DNA from: Sphingomonas sp. S2M10
Lineage (GTDB): Bacteria; Pseudomonadota; Alphaproteobacteria; Sphingomonadales; Sphingomonadaceae
Length of the DNA: 64,000 nucleotides
Reading direction: 5' to 3'
Assembly (NCBI RefSeq): GCF_012650175.1
Contig: NZ_JAAILI010000086.1
Location: forward strand, 104,373 to 168,372
Shown here: piece after piece, positions 1-9,146 of the stretch
How the letters are laid out: each line of letters starts with the position of its first letter
How positions within the stretch are numbered: the stretch's first letter is position 1
Translations under genes and position numbers: made by a program
Notes under the pieces: model-generated
Told to the model about the DNA's origin: nothing
Seen by the model: the letters and a program-made list of their open reading frames with translations, nothing else
Database searches by the model: none

Positions 1-548
1 ATGGCACCAACTGGTTCCGCGGCGGCGCGGCGCAGGGCGACGGCCTGGTCCAGCAGCTCGAACCGACGCCGACCCCCATGGCGGCCGTACCCGCGCCGGC
101 GCCGAGCCCGACCATTCCGGCGGTGGAGCATGTCACGCTCGTCGCGCGCGGCCCTGCCTGGATCCGCATCACCGACGCGACCGGCAAGCGGTTGGCGGAA
201 AAGGAACTGGCGGCCGGTGAACGCTACGAAGTGCCCGACGATGCCGATCGACCGCGCATCCGTACCGGTCGTCCGGACCAGCTTCAGGTGCTGCTGAACG
301 GCAGCGAAGTCGCGCCGCTCGGCACCGAGGTGGAAGTGATCGAGACGGAGCTGACCTCGGCGGCATTGCGCGCCCGCGGTCAGCCGGGCGCGACCCCGTC
401 ATCGACGCCGGTCGCGACCGACGCCGCGACGCCGCCGCGCGAGCGTCCGCTGCGTCGGCGCAGCACGCCGCGTGCGGTGGAAGGCGGCGACGCGACGGCA
501 ACGCCCGCGGACGGCACGACGCCAGCCGGCGACACGCCGACTCCCTGA
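1..548 (+). CDS. RodZ-like protein, C-terminal part (5' end outside window)
   Basis: The reading frame is open from the left edge (first complete codon at base 3) to a TGA ending at 548, so only the C-terminus is present. The visible part has a Pro/Ala/Thr-rich linker, then a compact beta-rich domain of about 65 residues around VTLVARGPAWIRITDATGK and LQVLLNGSEVAPLG, then a low-complexity Pro/Thr/Ala tail. The domain resembles the DUF4115 C-terminal domain of RodZ, the membrane protein that links MreB to the cell-wall elongation machinery. The helix-turn-helix and transmembrane segment that would confirm RodZ lie upstream and cannot be seen. The name rests on domain resemblance only. Confidence 0.6.
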   Translation, partial: GTNWFRGGAAQGDGLVQQLEPTPTPMAAVPAPAPSPTIPAVEHVTLVARGPAWIRITDATGKRLAEKELAAGERYEVPDDADRPRIRTGRPDQLQVLLNGSEVAPLGTEVEVIETELTSAALRARGQPGATPSSTPVATDAATPPRERPLRRRSTPRAVEGGDATATPADGTTPAGDTPTP

Positions 549-565
549 GGGGGTGGCGCAAGCGG

Positions 566-588
566 GCGCCGCTTGGCTATAGCGGCGC
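566..588. terminator. Possible hairpin between the RodZ-like gene and cpoB
   Basis: A 7-bp GC stem (GCGCCGC / GCGGCGC) with a 9-base loop lies 18 bases after the RodZ-like stop. There is no T-run, so it could be a weak or factor-dependent terminator, or chance pairing in GC-rich DNA. Confidence 0.25.
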
Positions 589-630
589 CACGCCTCCGCT
601 CCCCGGGGGGCGCTGAGGGAATTATCGACG

Positions 631-1533
631 ATGCGTATTGCTTTCGCAGCGGCACTGGCCTTCGCCGCGTTCGGCTTCAACGGCACCGCCATCGCCCAGG
701 ACGGCACTGTCGGCCAGCGGGTCGATAAGCTGGAGCGCGAGATGCGCGCAGTGCAGCGCAAGGTGTTCCCGGGCGGCGCGGGAATGACGGTGGAGCCGCA
801 GATCACCCAGCAGGTCGACACCACCCCGCCGGGCGTTCCGGCCACGACACCGCTCGCGGATCTCACCCAGCGCGTCGCCGCGCTGGAGAGCCAGATCCAG
901 ACGATGACCGGGCAGATCGAGCAGAACCAGTACCGCATGCGCCAGCTTGAAGAGGCGTTCGGCGCCTACAAGGCGGCGAATGATGCGCGTATCAAGGCGC
1001 TGGAGGCGCCCGAGCCGGTTGCCGATGCCATGCCGACGGAAGGTGTGGTTGCCGCTTCGGGCGACTCCGCGCCAGCACCGGCGCGCGCCTCGGCCGATCG
1101 CGCCGCCAAGGTCGCGGCCGTTGAGAAGCCGAGCACCGGCGATGCAGGCGAGGACCTCTATCTCTACGGTTTCCGCCTGTGGCAGGCGAAGCTCTATCCC
1201 GAGGCTGCCAAGGCGCTGGAACAGTACAAGGCCAAATACCCGACCGGCAAGCGCGCCAGCTTCGCGCGCAACCTGCTCGGCCGCACCTATCTGGACGACA
1301 ACCGCGCCAGTCTCGCGGCCATCGCGCTGTACGAGAACTACACCGCCAACCCGAACGGCGAGCGCGCGGCCGACAGCCTTTATTATCTTGCCCAGGCGCT
1401 GGTGAAGCTGAAGAAGCCCGCGGGCGAGGTTTGCAAGGTCTATGAGGAGCTGAACAGCGTCTATGGCGCGACGCTCTCCGCCGAGATGAAGGCGGGCGTC
1501 GCCAAGGGCCGTGCGGATCAGCGCTGCAAGTGA
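631..1533 (+). CDS. cpoB: Tol-Pal system protein CpoB (YbgF)
   Basis: A 300-residue periplasmic protein. Residues 1-23 form a signal peptide ending AIAQ. Residues about 30-130 have heptad-like coiled-coil character (VDKLEREMRAVQRK; RVAALESQIQTMTGQIEQ), followed by an Ala/Pro-rich linker. From about residue 165 there are TPR units (LYLYGFRLWQAKLYPEAAKA; ADSLYYLAQALVKLKKP). This coiled-coil plus TPR layout is that of CpoB, which couples the Tol-Pal machine to peptidoglycan synthesis during division. GAGGGA lies about 10 bases before the ATG. The end overlaps the tilS start by 23 bases, and the order cpoB-tilS-ftsH is common in alphaproteobacteria. The tol-pal genes themselves are not in the window. 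Confidence 0.9.
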   Translation: MRIAFAAALAFAAFGFNGTAIAQDGTVGQRVDKLEREMRAVQRKVFPGGAGMTVEPQITQQVDTTPPGVPATTPLADLTQRVAALESQIQTMTGQIEQNQYRMRQLEEAFGAYKAANDARIKALEAPEPVADAMPTEGVVAASGDSAPAPARASADRAAKVAAVEKPSTGDAGEDLYLYGFRLWQAKLYPEAAKALEQYKAKYPTGKRASFARNLLGRTYLDDNRASLAAIALYENYTANPNGERAADSLYYLAQALVKLKKPAGEVCKVYEELNSVYGATLSAEMKAGVAKGRADQRCK

Positions 1534-2527
1534 CGCGTCGCTGATCGACGCGATCGCGGGCGCGGACGTCGCCCGCTTCACCGTCGACTGGTGCGCGGTT
1601 GCGGGGCGGCCGCCCCGGCTCACCGAACCGGTCGGCGTTGCGGTGTCCGGCGGCACGGACAGTCTGGCGCTGCTGCTGCTCGCCCGCGCGGCGTTTCCGG
1701 GCGCGGTGGTTGCCGCCACCGTTGATCACGGCCTGCGCGCCGAGTCCGCCGACGAAGCGGCGTTCGTGGCGGCGGTCTGCGCCCGGATCGGCGTGCGGCA
1801 CGCCGTCCTGCCCGCCCGGCCCGAAATGCTGGCGGGCGGCAATCTTCAGGATCGGGCTAGGGCGATGCGCTATCGCTGTCTGGCTGACTGGGCGGCGGCT
1901 TTAGGCACGCCATGGGTTGCGGTGGCGCACCAGCAGGACGATGTCGCCGAGACCTTCCTGCTCCGCGCGCGGCGCGGGGCAGGGCTGGGCGGCCTCGCCG
2001 CGATGCTGCCCGCCCGGCCGCTGCATAGGGGCGAGGGGGCGCCCTGGCTGGTGCGGCCATTGCTCGGCTGGTCGCGGCGTGAACTCGCCGCCCTTGTCGC
2101 GGCGGCCGGCATCGTCGCGGTAGAGGATCCCTCCAACCGTCACCCGCGCTTCGACCGCAGCCGGATCCGCGCGCTGCTTGCGGAGACGCCCGAGCTGCCC
2201 GCCGCGCGACTGGCGCGCGCCGCCGCCACGCTGCGCGATGCGGAGGCTGCGCTTGCCTGGGTGGCGGATCGGGAATGGGCGGTTCGCGCCGAAAATGCGG
2301 CGGGCGGGGTGTCGCTCGACCTCAACGACCTTCCGCGCGACATCCGTCGCAGGCTTGTCCTGCGGGCGCTCCACGTGGTGCAGCAGAGCCTGCCCCCGCG
2401 CGGTTCCGGGCTTGACCGGCTGATCGCCGCGGTGGATGCCGGGAAGGTGGCGACCTTGGCCGGAGTCGTGGTGCGACCGGGGGCCCGCTGGCGGTTCTCG
2501 CCGGCGCCCCCGCATCGATCACCATGA
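1511..2527 (+). CDS. tilS: tRNA(Ile)-lysidine synthase TilS
   Basis: TilS uses ATP and lysine to convert C34 of the CAU-anticodon isoleucine tRNA to lysidine, so that it reads AUA; it is normally essential. The PP-loop SGGTDS is at residues 46-51, with a downstream NLQDRARAMRY segment and VAHQQDDVAETFLLR typical of the N-type ATP pyrophosphatase domain. At 338 residues it is shorter than E. coli TilS (about 430), because the extra C-terminal domain is missing; this is usual in alphaproteobacteria. The GTG start at 1511 lies inside the end of cpoB, which points to translational coupling. Confidence 0.93.
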   Translation: MRISAASDASLIDAIAGADVARFTVDWCAVAGRPPRLTEPVGVAVSGGTDSLALLLLARAAFPGAVVAATVDHGLRAESADEAAFVAAVCARIGVRHAVLPARPEMLAGGNLQDRARAMRYRCLADWAAALGTPWVAVAHQQDDVAETFLLRARRGAGLGGLAAMLPARPLHRGEGAPWLVRPLLGWSRRELAALVAAAGIVAVEDPSNRHPRFDRSRIRALLAETPELPAARLARAAATLRDAEAALAWVADREWAVRAENAAGGVSLDLNDLPRDIRRRLVLRALHVVQQSLPPRGSGLDRLIAAVDAGKVATLAGVVVRPGARWRFSPAPPHRSP

Positions 2528-2541
2528 TCGACGTTGTTCCA

Positions 2542-2569
2542 TTGTCATTGACGCCGCCGCGCCTATCTT
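2542..2569 (+). promoter_or_regulatory. Candidate sigma-70-type promoter for ftsH
   Basis: TTGTCA at 2542-2547 and TATCTT at 2564-2569 are separated by 16 bases, directly upstream of ftsH. This matches the housekeeping consensus at five of six and four of six positions. Expected transcription starts near 2577, giving a leader of about 20 bases. GAAAGG (2577-2582) is the only Shine-Dalgarno-like sequence before the ATG at 2596. No transcript data. Confidence 0.4.
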
Positions 2570-2595
2570 AGGGCTTGAAAGGTACCGGGTACACG

Positions 2596-4557
<1,962 letters not shown>

Positions 4558-4598
4558 GCCCTCCGGCATTGCCCGGTTGAGCCTGGCTAGGATAGAGA

Positions 4599-4631
4599 AC
4601 GCTCCCGGGAATGCTTCCCGGGAGCGTTTTT
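4599..4631 (+). terminator. Rho-independent terminator of ftsH, touching the next gene
   Basis: A perfect 13-bp stem (4599-4611 with 4615-4627), a 3-base loop TGC and a run of five T (4627-4631) make this the clearest intrinsic terminator in the window. It ends only 3 bases before the ATG of the next gene at 4635, and its 3' arm carries GGGAG (4620-4624), the only Shine-Dalgarno-like sequence available to that gene. Confidence 0.88.
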
Positions 4632-4634
4632 CGT

Positions 4635-5003
4635 ATGCGAAGACTAGTTCTGGCGGCCGGTGGAATGATGCTGGTGGCAATGCCCGCGCACGCGATGAGC
4701 GTCGCCGACTTTCTCGCCAAGGTGAACGCGCTCAAGGCGAAGGGCGCGATGGCGATGTTCTCCCCCGACATCGGCGTGCTGAAGCGCGAAGTGGAAGGTG
4801 CCTCGGACGCGTATCGCGCCGATCTCGCCGCCGCCGCCGCGGCCGGCAGGAAGCCGGGCAGCTGTCCGCCGCCAAAGGGCAAGACCAAGGTCGGCAGCAC
4901 CGAGCTGATCGCCGCGTTCGAGAAGATCCCGCCGGCACAGCGAGGAATCAGCGTGAAGGCGGCCTTTGCTGCGATGATGGAGCAGCGCTTCCCGTGCAAG
5001 TGA
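4635..5003 (+). CDS. Small exported protein of unknown function
   Basis: A 122-residue protein with a clear signal peptide, MRRLVLAAGG...AMPAHA, cleaved after about residue 22. The mature part is helical, with LAKVNALKAKGAMAMFSPDIGVLKREVEGA, then a Gly/Lys/Pro-rich patch containing SCPPPKGK, and a C-terminal Cys (MEQRFPCK). The two cysteines could form a disulfide in the periplasm. I do not recognise a characterised family. The ATG at 4635 was chosen because it gives a complete signal peptide; an ATG 24 bases upstream lies inside the terminator stem. The gene begins immediately after the ftsH terminator. Confidence 0.65.
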   Translation: MRRLVLAAGGMMLVAMPAHAMSVADFLAKVNALKAKGAMAMFSPDIGVLKREVEGASDAYRADLAAAAAAGRKPGSCPPPKGKTKVGSTELIAAFEKIPPAQRGISVKAAFAAMMEQRFPCK

Positions 5004-5063
5004 TGGCGGGGGGAGGCGTGTCGTGAAGGCTCTTTCCTAGACGGCTTCGCCCGCTACCCTCAC

Positions 5064-5160
5064 ACCCCCTCCCAATATCAGGGGAGCAGCGCCCCGCGCT
5101 GTTCAGGCCATGCCGGGAGCATGGCCGACCTGATATTCCCTCCCGCAAACGGGAGGGGGA
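5064..5160. repeat. Structured palindromic repeat in intergenic DNA
   Basis: Three nested or consecutive inverted repeats fill this gene-free stretch: AATATCAGG (5074-5082) with CCTGATATT (5129-5137); GGCCATGC (5106-5113) with GCATGGCC (5119-5126); and CCCTCCCG (5138-5145) with CGGGAGGG (5150-5157). The CCCTCCCG/CGGGAGGG module recurs in hrpB at 61.3 kb, so this is probably a dispersed element, possibly a decayed copy with an internal insertion. Confidence 0.6.
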
Positions 5161-5188
5161 CAAGAGCGCGGGAGGATGGCGTCCGCAC

Positions 5189-5431
5189 CTACTCCCCCCT
5201 GGTCGTCGCGTTCGGGTTCGGCCCGCCCTCATAGTTGATATGGCTCTGCCCGCCATGGCCCATCACATTGCCGGGGCCCTCCTTTGCGGCCTTTTCCGGA
5301 TAGGGGTTCGGATAGGCGCCGCCTTCGCTTTCGCCCTTGGGCCGTCCCTGCGTATCCACGTCCGACACGCCATCCGGCGCGCCCTTGTGCGCCTCGCCGC
5401 CGCTCGCCTGCATCGGCTGTTTGTCGCTCAT
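5189..5431 (-). CDS. Small hydrophilic Gly-rich protein, probable general-stress gene
   Basis: An 80-residue soluble protein rich in Gly, Pro, Asn and charged residues (MSDKQPMQASGGEAHKGAP...; YPNPYPEKAAKEGPG; MGHGGQSHINYEGG). It has no signal peptide or membrane segment and is probably largely disordered. No characterised family is recognised, although similar short polar proteins are familiar in sphingomonads. AGGAG lies 8 bases before the ATG, and a match to the EcfG stress promoter lies 60 bases upstream. Neighbour and promoter together suggest a role in stress protection; this is inference. Confidence 0.7.
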   Translation of the reverse strand: MSDKQPMQASGGEAHKGAPDGVSDVDTQGRPKGESEGGAYPNPYPEKAAKEGPGNVMGHGGQSHINYEGGPNPNATTRGE

Positions 5432-5469
5432 TCGCCAAGCTCCTGATCTTCGTGTTGCGCTCGCAAATC

Positions 5470-5495
5470 AACGAAGCGGTGTGCGCGGCCGTTCC
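5470..5495 (-). promoter_or_regulatory. EcfG-type general stress response promoter
   Basis: On the minus strand GGAAC (5495-5491) is followed after exactly 17 bases by CGTT (5473-5470). This matches the GGAAC-N16/17-CGTT consensus of the alphaproteobacterial stress sigma factor EcfG. It points to the 80-residue protein starting at 5431, leaving an untranslated leader of about 30 bases that contains AGGAG. Confidence 0.6.
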
Positions 5496-5594
5496 GCTGA
5501 TCGGCCCAATCGTTCAGCGGTGCGCCACCAGCTATGTTGAAGAAGCCGGAACGACCCGCGCAGTTGCGCGCAAACAGCGCCCAAGTTGATGCAC

Positions 5595-5622
5595 GTTATG
5601 ATGAAAAAGAAGCGATCATAAC
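5595..5622. promoter_or_regulatory. Candidate operator upstream of the manganese catalase
   Basis: A perfect inverted repeat, GTTATGAT (5595-5602) and ATCATAAC (5615-5622), has a 12-base spacer, so half-site centres are 20 bp (two helical turns) apart. It sits 65 bp before the catalase ATG in a locally AT-rich patch. The geometry fits a dimeric regulator; no regulator gene is adjacent. Confidence 0.35.
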
Positions 5623-5686
5623 CGAAGTATGTGAACCATGTCGAAGCCCAGCCGCTCTCTTCCCGTACCACCCAAGGAGAGACGGC

Positions 5687-6589
5687 ATGTTCATGCACAA
5701 CAAACGCCTGCAATATACCGTGCGCGTAGCCGAACCCAACCCGGTCCTCGCCTCGCTGATGCTCGAGCAGTTCGGCGGGCCGGACGGCGAGCTGGCCGCG
5801 GCGATGCGCTATTTCACGCAAGGGCTGGCCGAGGACGATCCCGGCCGCAAGGACCTGCTGCTCGACATCGCCACCGAGGAACTGAGCCATCTCGAGGTGA
5901 TCGGATCGATCGTCGCGATGCTCAACAAGGGCGTGAAGGCGCATGTCTCCGAAGGCGATATGGAAGAGGCCGAGCTCTACATGTCGCTGACGCAAGGCGG
6001 CAACAGCCATACCCAGGCGATCCTCTATGGCGGCGGCCCGGCGCTCACCAACTCGGCCGGCGTGCCGTGGACGGCGGCCTATGTCGACAGCCGCGGCGAT
6101 CCGACCTGCGACCTGTGCTCGAACATCGCCGCCGAGAGCCGCGCCAAGATCGTCTATGAGCGGCTGATCAACCTCACCGACGATGCCGGCATTCAAGACG
6201 CGCTCAAGTTCCTGATGACCCGCGAGGTGGCGCACCAGAAATCGTTCGAGAAGGCATTGTATGCGATCGAGGACAATTTCCCGCCGGGCAAGCTGCCGGG
6301 CGTGCCCGAATATGCGAGCATGTACGTCAACACCTCGCAGGGCGAAGGCGACATGCTCGGGCCGTGGAACGATGGGCCGGAATGGGACCGCGTCGACGAT
6401 CTCCAGCAGACGCTGCCGGCGGACACGGGCGACGGCATGCCGACGGTGACGCTGGGTTCGGCCGATACCGCCGCGCTTACACAGCTCGCCGCGCGGACCA
6501 AGTCCGACCCCTCGACCAACCCGACCACCGGCGCCGACATCGCCGCCGGCCCGGGCGCGGGGCGGACGAAGAGCGACGTGGAAGCCTGA
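5687..6589 (+). CDS. Manganese (non-haem) catalase
   Basis: A 300-residue member of the Mn-catalase family, which dismutates hydrogen peroxide at a dimanganese centre in a four-helix bundle. The ligand-bearing helices are visible: GGPDGELAAAMRYFTQ, LDIATEELSHLEVIGSI, and TREVAHQKSFEKALYAIE, each with the expected Glu or Glu...His. The C-terminus (from about residue 225) is a Pro/Thr/Asp-rich tail. The ATG at 5687 has AAGGAGAG 5-12 bases upstream and starts MFMHNKRLQY, the usual N-terminus; longer in-frame upstream starts lack such a site. It pairs functionally with the stress gene next door. Confidence 0.92.
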   Translation: MFMHNKRLQYTVRVAEPNPVLASLMLEQFGGPDGELAAAMRYFTQGLAEDDPGRKDLLLDIATEELSHLEVIGSIVAMLNKGVKAHVSEGDMEEAELYMSLTQGGNSHTQAILYGGGPALTNSAGVPWTAAYVDSRGDPTCDLCSNIAAESRAKIVYERLINLTDDAGIQDALKFLMTREVAHQKSFEKALYAIEDNFPPGKLPGVPEYASMYVNTSQGEGDMLGPWNDGPEWDRVDDLQQTLPADTGDGMPTVTLGSADTAALTQLAARTKSDPSTNPTTGADIAAGPGAGRTKSDVEA

Positions 6590-6600
6590 ACCTTCCACTT

Positions 6601-6626
6601 CCCGGCCGGGCTACCGCTCGGCCGGG
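6601..6626. terminator. Hairpin between convergent genes
   Basis: CCCGGCCG (6601-6608) pairs perfectly with CGGCCGGG (6619-6626) across a 10-base loop, centred between the catalase stop at 6589 and the stop of the minus-strand gene at 6633. There is no T-run on either side, so a bidirectional terminator role is only likely from position. Confidence 0.45.
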
Positions 6627-6632
6627 ATCCCG

Positions 6633-8033
6633 TCAGCGGCGCTCCAGCCTGTCGAGCCATGCGCCGAGCCGGCCTCGCGAATAGGTGAGCGCCTGGTAGA
6701 GGCCGAGCGCGGCCCTGGCCCAGCCGATATACAGCCCCGGCATTCCCATCCGGTCCGCCGTCCAGGCGATGCGGTGGCTCCAGGCGGCGATCCCGGCGCG
6801 GGTGCGATAGACCAGCTTGCGCCGCCATCCGATCCCCATGGCGTTGGGCGCCACCCGCTTCTTCGGGCGGATCCCCCGCCGCGTCCAGGTCAGCCGATAG
6901 GCGAGCCCCTCGCGCCGATGGCGCAGCCCGGCATCCTGCGTGCCTGCAATGAAGCCGGCGTCCACCGCGTCGAGCGCCAGCCGCCCGTCGCCGATCGCCG
7001 CCGCGACCAGATCGCGCAGCACGGGTGCGCGCACGATCACGACATTGGTGCCGCGGCCGTCCGAAGAATAGGGTTCCACCCAGGCATCACCGAACGCGAT
7101 GTCGGCGGTTTCCGCGACGACGTCGTCGCACATGTTGCACGCGCTGTTCTGGAAGAATCCCGCGCCCCAGTCGCCGTCCGCCAGATGCCACCAGTCCTGC
7201 CAGCGCGCGCTGCCGTCGGCGAGGGTCAGGTGCGCGGTGTACCAGTTGGCAGGGCGATCGGCATCCTTGCGGCGATATTCGACCGCGGCAACCGCGCCCG
7301 GATCGACGTCCAGCTGCCAGGCGAAGCTGTCGACCAGCCGCCCGCTCTTCATGTGCCCGCAGAACAGCCCGAGCGTGGCAGTGATGCGTTCGGCGAGCAC
7401 CGGCTCGGCGGCGCGGGCGAGGTGCACCGCCTTGATGAAACAGGGCACGCCGACCACGGCATAGCGTCCTGGCACGCGGCGGATCTCGTCCAGCACATGG
7501 GCGAGATGCACCGGATGGTAGCGCGAGCGGGCACCCTCGGCGATCTGCGCCAGGCTGCGGGAGATGCGATAGCCGAAATGCGGCGCGCCGGGTCCCGGCA
7601 GCGGCACCACATGCGCGACGCCGTCGATCATTCCCCGCCGCAGCAGCTCCGCCGCGACCCAGCTGACCATGCCGCCCGAGCTGCCGCCGGCGCGGAACGC
7701 CCCTTCGGCGACATGGCCGACATAGGCGGATTCGAAACGGCCGATCCGCGCGTCGGCCACCGGCGCCTGGGCGAAGCGGTCGCCGGCGATGGCATCTTCG
7801 TCCGCCGCTTGCGGTGAGAAGGGGCAGGTGGCGGCAAAGCGCGGCGTCGGCGTCTCGCGCCAGCCGGGCGGCCCTTGCGGCTTCAGCTGGCGATAGCCGT
7901 CCCAGCCCATATGCCCGCCGCCGTCATCCGACGCACAGCCGCCGCAGCCGATGCACAATCCGGAGCGAACAATGGCGGCCGGGCTGAGCGCCTCAGCCAA
8001 GCACCTTGTCCAGATACGCGTTCGACTGGTCAC
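6633..8033 (-). CDS. FrhB-like (coenzyme F420 hydrogenase beta subunit) iron-sulfur flavoprotein
   Basis: A 466-residue protein with an N-terminal CIGCGGC cysteine cluster, a further Cys in ATCPFS, the core motif VVGVPCFIKAVHLARA, and a late cluster NSACNMCDDVVAETADIAFGDAW, all typical of the FrhB/FdhB C-terminal domain family. Members in polysaccharide loci usually sit beside pyruvyl transferases; their true reaction is generally unproven. About 100 C-terminal residues are Arg/Trp-rich and not typical of the core domain. The GTG at 8033 overlaps the upstream pyruvyl transferase by 41 bases; a TTG at 8000 is an alternative. The two genes form a coupled operon. Confidence 0.8.
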   Translation of the reverse strand: MTSRTRIWTRCLAEALSPAAIVRSGLCIGCGGCASDDGGGHMGWDGYRQLKPQGPPGWRETPTPRFAATCPFSPQAADEDAIAGDRFAQAPVADARIGRFESAYVGHVAEGAFRAGGSSGGMVSWVAAELLRRGMIDGVAHVVPLPGPGAPHFGYRISRSLAQIAEGARSRYHPVHLAHVLDEIRRVPGRYAVVGVPCFIKAVHLARAAEPVLAERITATLGLFCGHMKSGRLVDSFAWQLDVDPGAVAAVEYRRKDADRPANWYTAHLTLADGSARWQDWWHLADGDWGAGFFQNSACNMCDDVVAETADIAFGDAWVEPYSSDGRGTNVVIVRAPVLRDLVAAAIGDGRLALDAVDAGFIAGTQDAGLRHRREGLAYRLTWTRRGIRPKKRVAPNAMGIGWRRKLVYRTRAGIAAWSHRIAWTADRMGMPGLYIGWARAALGLYQALTYSRGRLGAWLDRLERR

Positions 8034-9108
8034 GCATTGTCGCGATCCGGGTGCCGATCGCGGGGGGCAGCGGCGCGTCGAGGATCGCGGCGAGATCGAT
8101 CGGGGCGCCGGGCACGAGCAGATGCCGCTCGGCGCCGACCATCTCGGTCAGGTCGCGCACCTTGTTCATGCGGTACGGCGAGGTTGCGCAGGCGAAGGGC
8201 CTGTCGTTGAGCAGGGCGAACACGCAGCCATGGAAGAAGTTGGTGAGCACCGCCTCCGCGCCGGCCATCGCGGCGGCGAAATCATGCGGGCCGGCATCCA
8301 GCCACTGTTCGTCCGCCCAGTCGTTGCGATAGCCGATGCTGACCAGCCGGATGCCACGCGACGATGCCCAGGCACGCGCCGCGTCGGTGAAGGCGTCGGG
8401 CATGCTATGGCCGTAGACCAGGGCATAGCGCCCTTCGGGTACCGCCACCGCCGCGTCGGGCGCGGGCGGAAACTGCAGGCAGGGATCGAGCACCAGCGCC
8501 GGGTCGCGGCCGATAGCCTCGGCGACCAGTCGGCGGCTGTTGGCGTCGCGCACCGCGATCATGTCGAAGCGGCGCAGCTGGTCCTGCCAATAGCCGTCGA
8601 GCCCGGCATCGGCGTCATAGCTGCCGAAGCTGGCGGCATAGGCCGCGACGCATTCGGCGTTGAGGCCCTGGCCGAAGAAGATCGACGCACCGCCATACCA
8701 GGGGTGGCGCAGGTTCCACACCTCGTCGCTGCCGACCAGCACGGTATCGACATGGGGCATCTCCAGCGGATCGACCAGGTCGAATCCCGGGGACAGCGGC
8801 AAGGCGTCGAACGCGCAGAGGAATTTGCGCAGCTTGGCGCCGTAATGACGCCGATCCTCGGCGCTGGCGCGCACCGGAAGCGTCGGCTGGAGCGCGCTTC
8901 GCCATTCGGCGCGCGTCACGCGCGGCGACTCATGATCGAGCAACATCACCCGATGGCCGCGTGCATGGACGCCCTCGGCCAGGCAGCGCGCCTGCCAGTA
9001 CGAGCCGTAGTTGATGCAGCGATGGAAGGTGAGGATGCCGACGCTGCGCGTGTCGCTGCGCAGGTCGTGGAGAAGCGTCGAAGAATCGTCGGTCCCGGGC
9101 AGCTTCAT
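7993..9108 (-). CDS. Polysaccharide pyruvyl transferase family protein
   Basis: A 371-residue protein of the WcaK/CsaB family, which transfers pyruvate from phosphoenolpyruvate to sugars as a ketal, adding negative charge to exopolysaccharides. Visible landmarks are the N-terminal VGILTFHRCINYGSYWQARCL, the central VDTVLVGSDEVWN, the SFG-containing stretch AAYAASFGSYD, and the C-terminal AEAVLTNFFHGCVFALLNDRPF, whose H-G pair is characteristic. The ATG at 9108 was chosen because it overlaps the stop of a well-placed leader ORF as ATGA. It is followed by the FrhB-like gene. Confidence 0.85.
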   Translation of the reverse strand: MKLPGTDDSSTLLHDLRSDTRSVGILTFHRCINYGSYWQARCLAEGVHARGHRVMLLDHESPRVTRAEWRSALQPTLPVRASAEDRRHYGAKLRKFLCAFDALPLSPGFDLVDPLEMPHVDTVLVGSDEVWNLRHPWYGGASIFFGQGLNAECVAAYAASFGSYDADAGLDGYWQDQLRRFDMIAVRDANSRRLVAEAIGRDPALVLDPCLQFPPAPDAAVAVPEGRYALVYGHSMPDAFTDAARAWASSRGIRLVSIGYRNDWADEQWLDAGPHDFAAAMAGAEAVLTNFFHGCVFALLNDRPFACATSPYRMNKVRDLTEMVGAERHLLVPGAPIDLAAILDAPLPPAIGTRIATMRDQSNAYLDKVLG

Positions 9109-9146
9109 GCGCGCGCGCACCCGGTGCCGAAAACGGCCGAAGCCAT
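9105..9146 (-). CDS. 13-codon leader ORF coupled to the pyruvyl transferase
   Basis: ATG at 9146 opens a 13-codon ORF (MASAVFGTGCARA) ending in TGA at 9105-9107, which overlaps the pyruvyl transferase ATG (9108-9106) as ATGA. The leader has AGGGAGGA about 6 bases before its ATG, the strongest ribosome-binding site nearby, whereas the pyruvyl transferase start has none. This suggests translation reaches the enzyme by re-initiation. The ORF ends in a GC dinucleotide run, so a frameshifted remnant of a longer N-terminus is the alternative. Confidence 0.5.
   Translation of the reverse strand: MASAVFGTGCARA

Noticed and set aside
622..1719. Long antisense ORFs over cpoB, tilS, ftsH, the GH9 gene and the kinases
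   Set aside because: High-GC DNA gives long open antisense frames; these are Arg/Gly/Ala-rich, with no domains or ribosome-binding sites.
2573..2580. CTTGAAA upstream of ftsH, like a sigma-32 -35 element
   Set aside because: The matching -10 would fall inside the coding start and no CCCAT-like sequence is present; probably chance.
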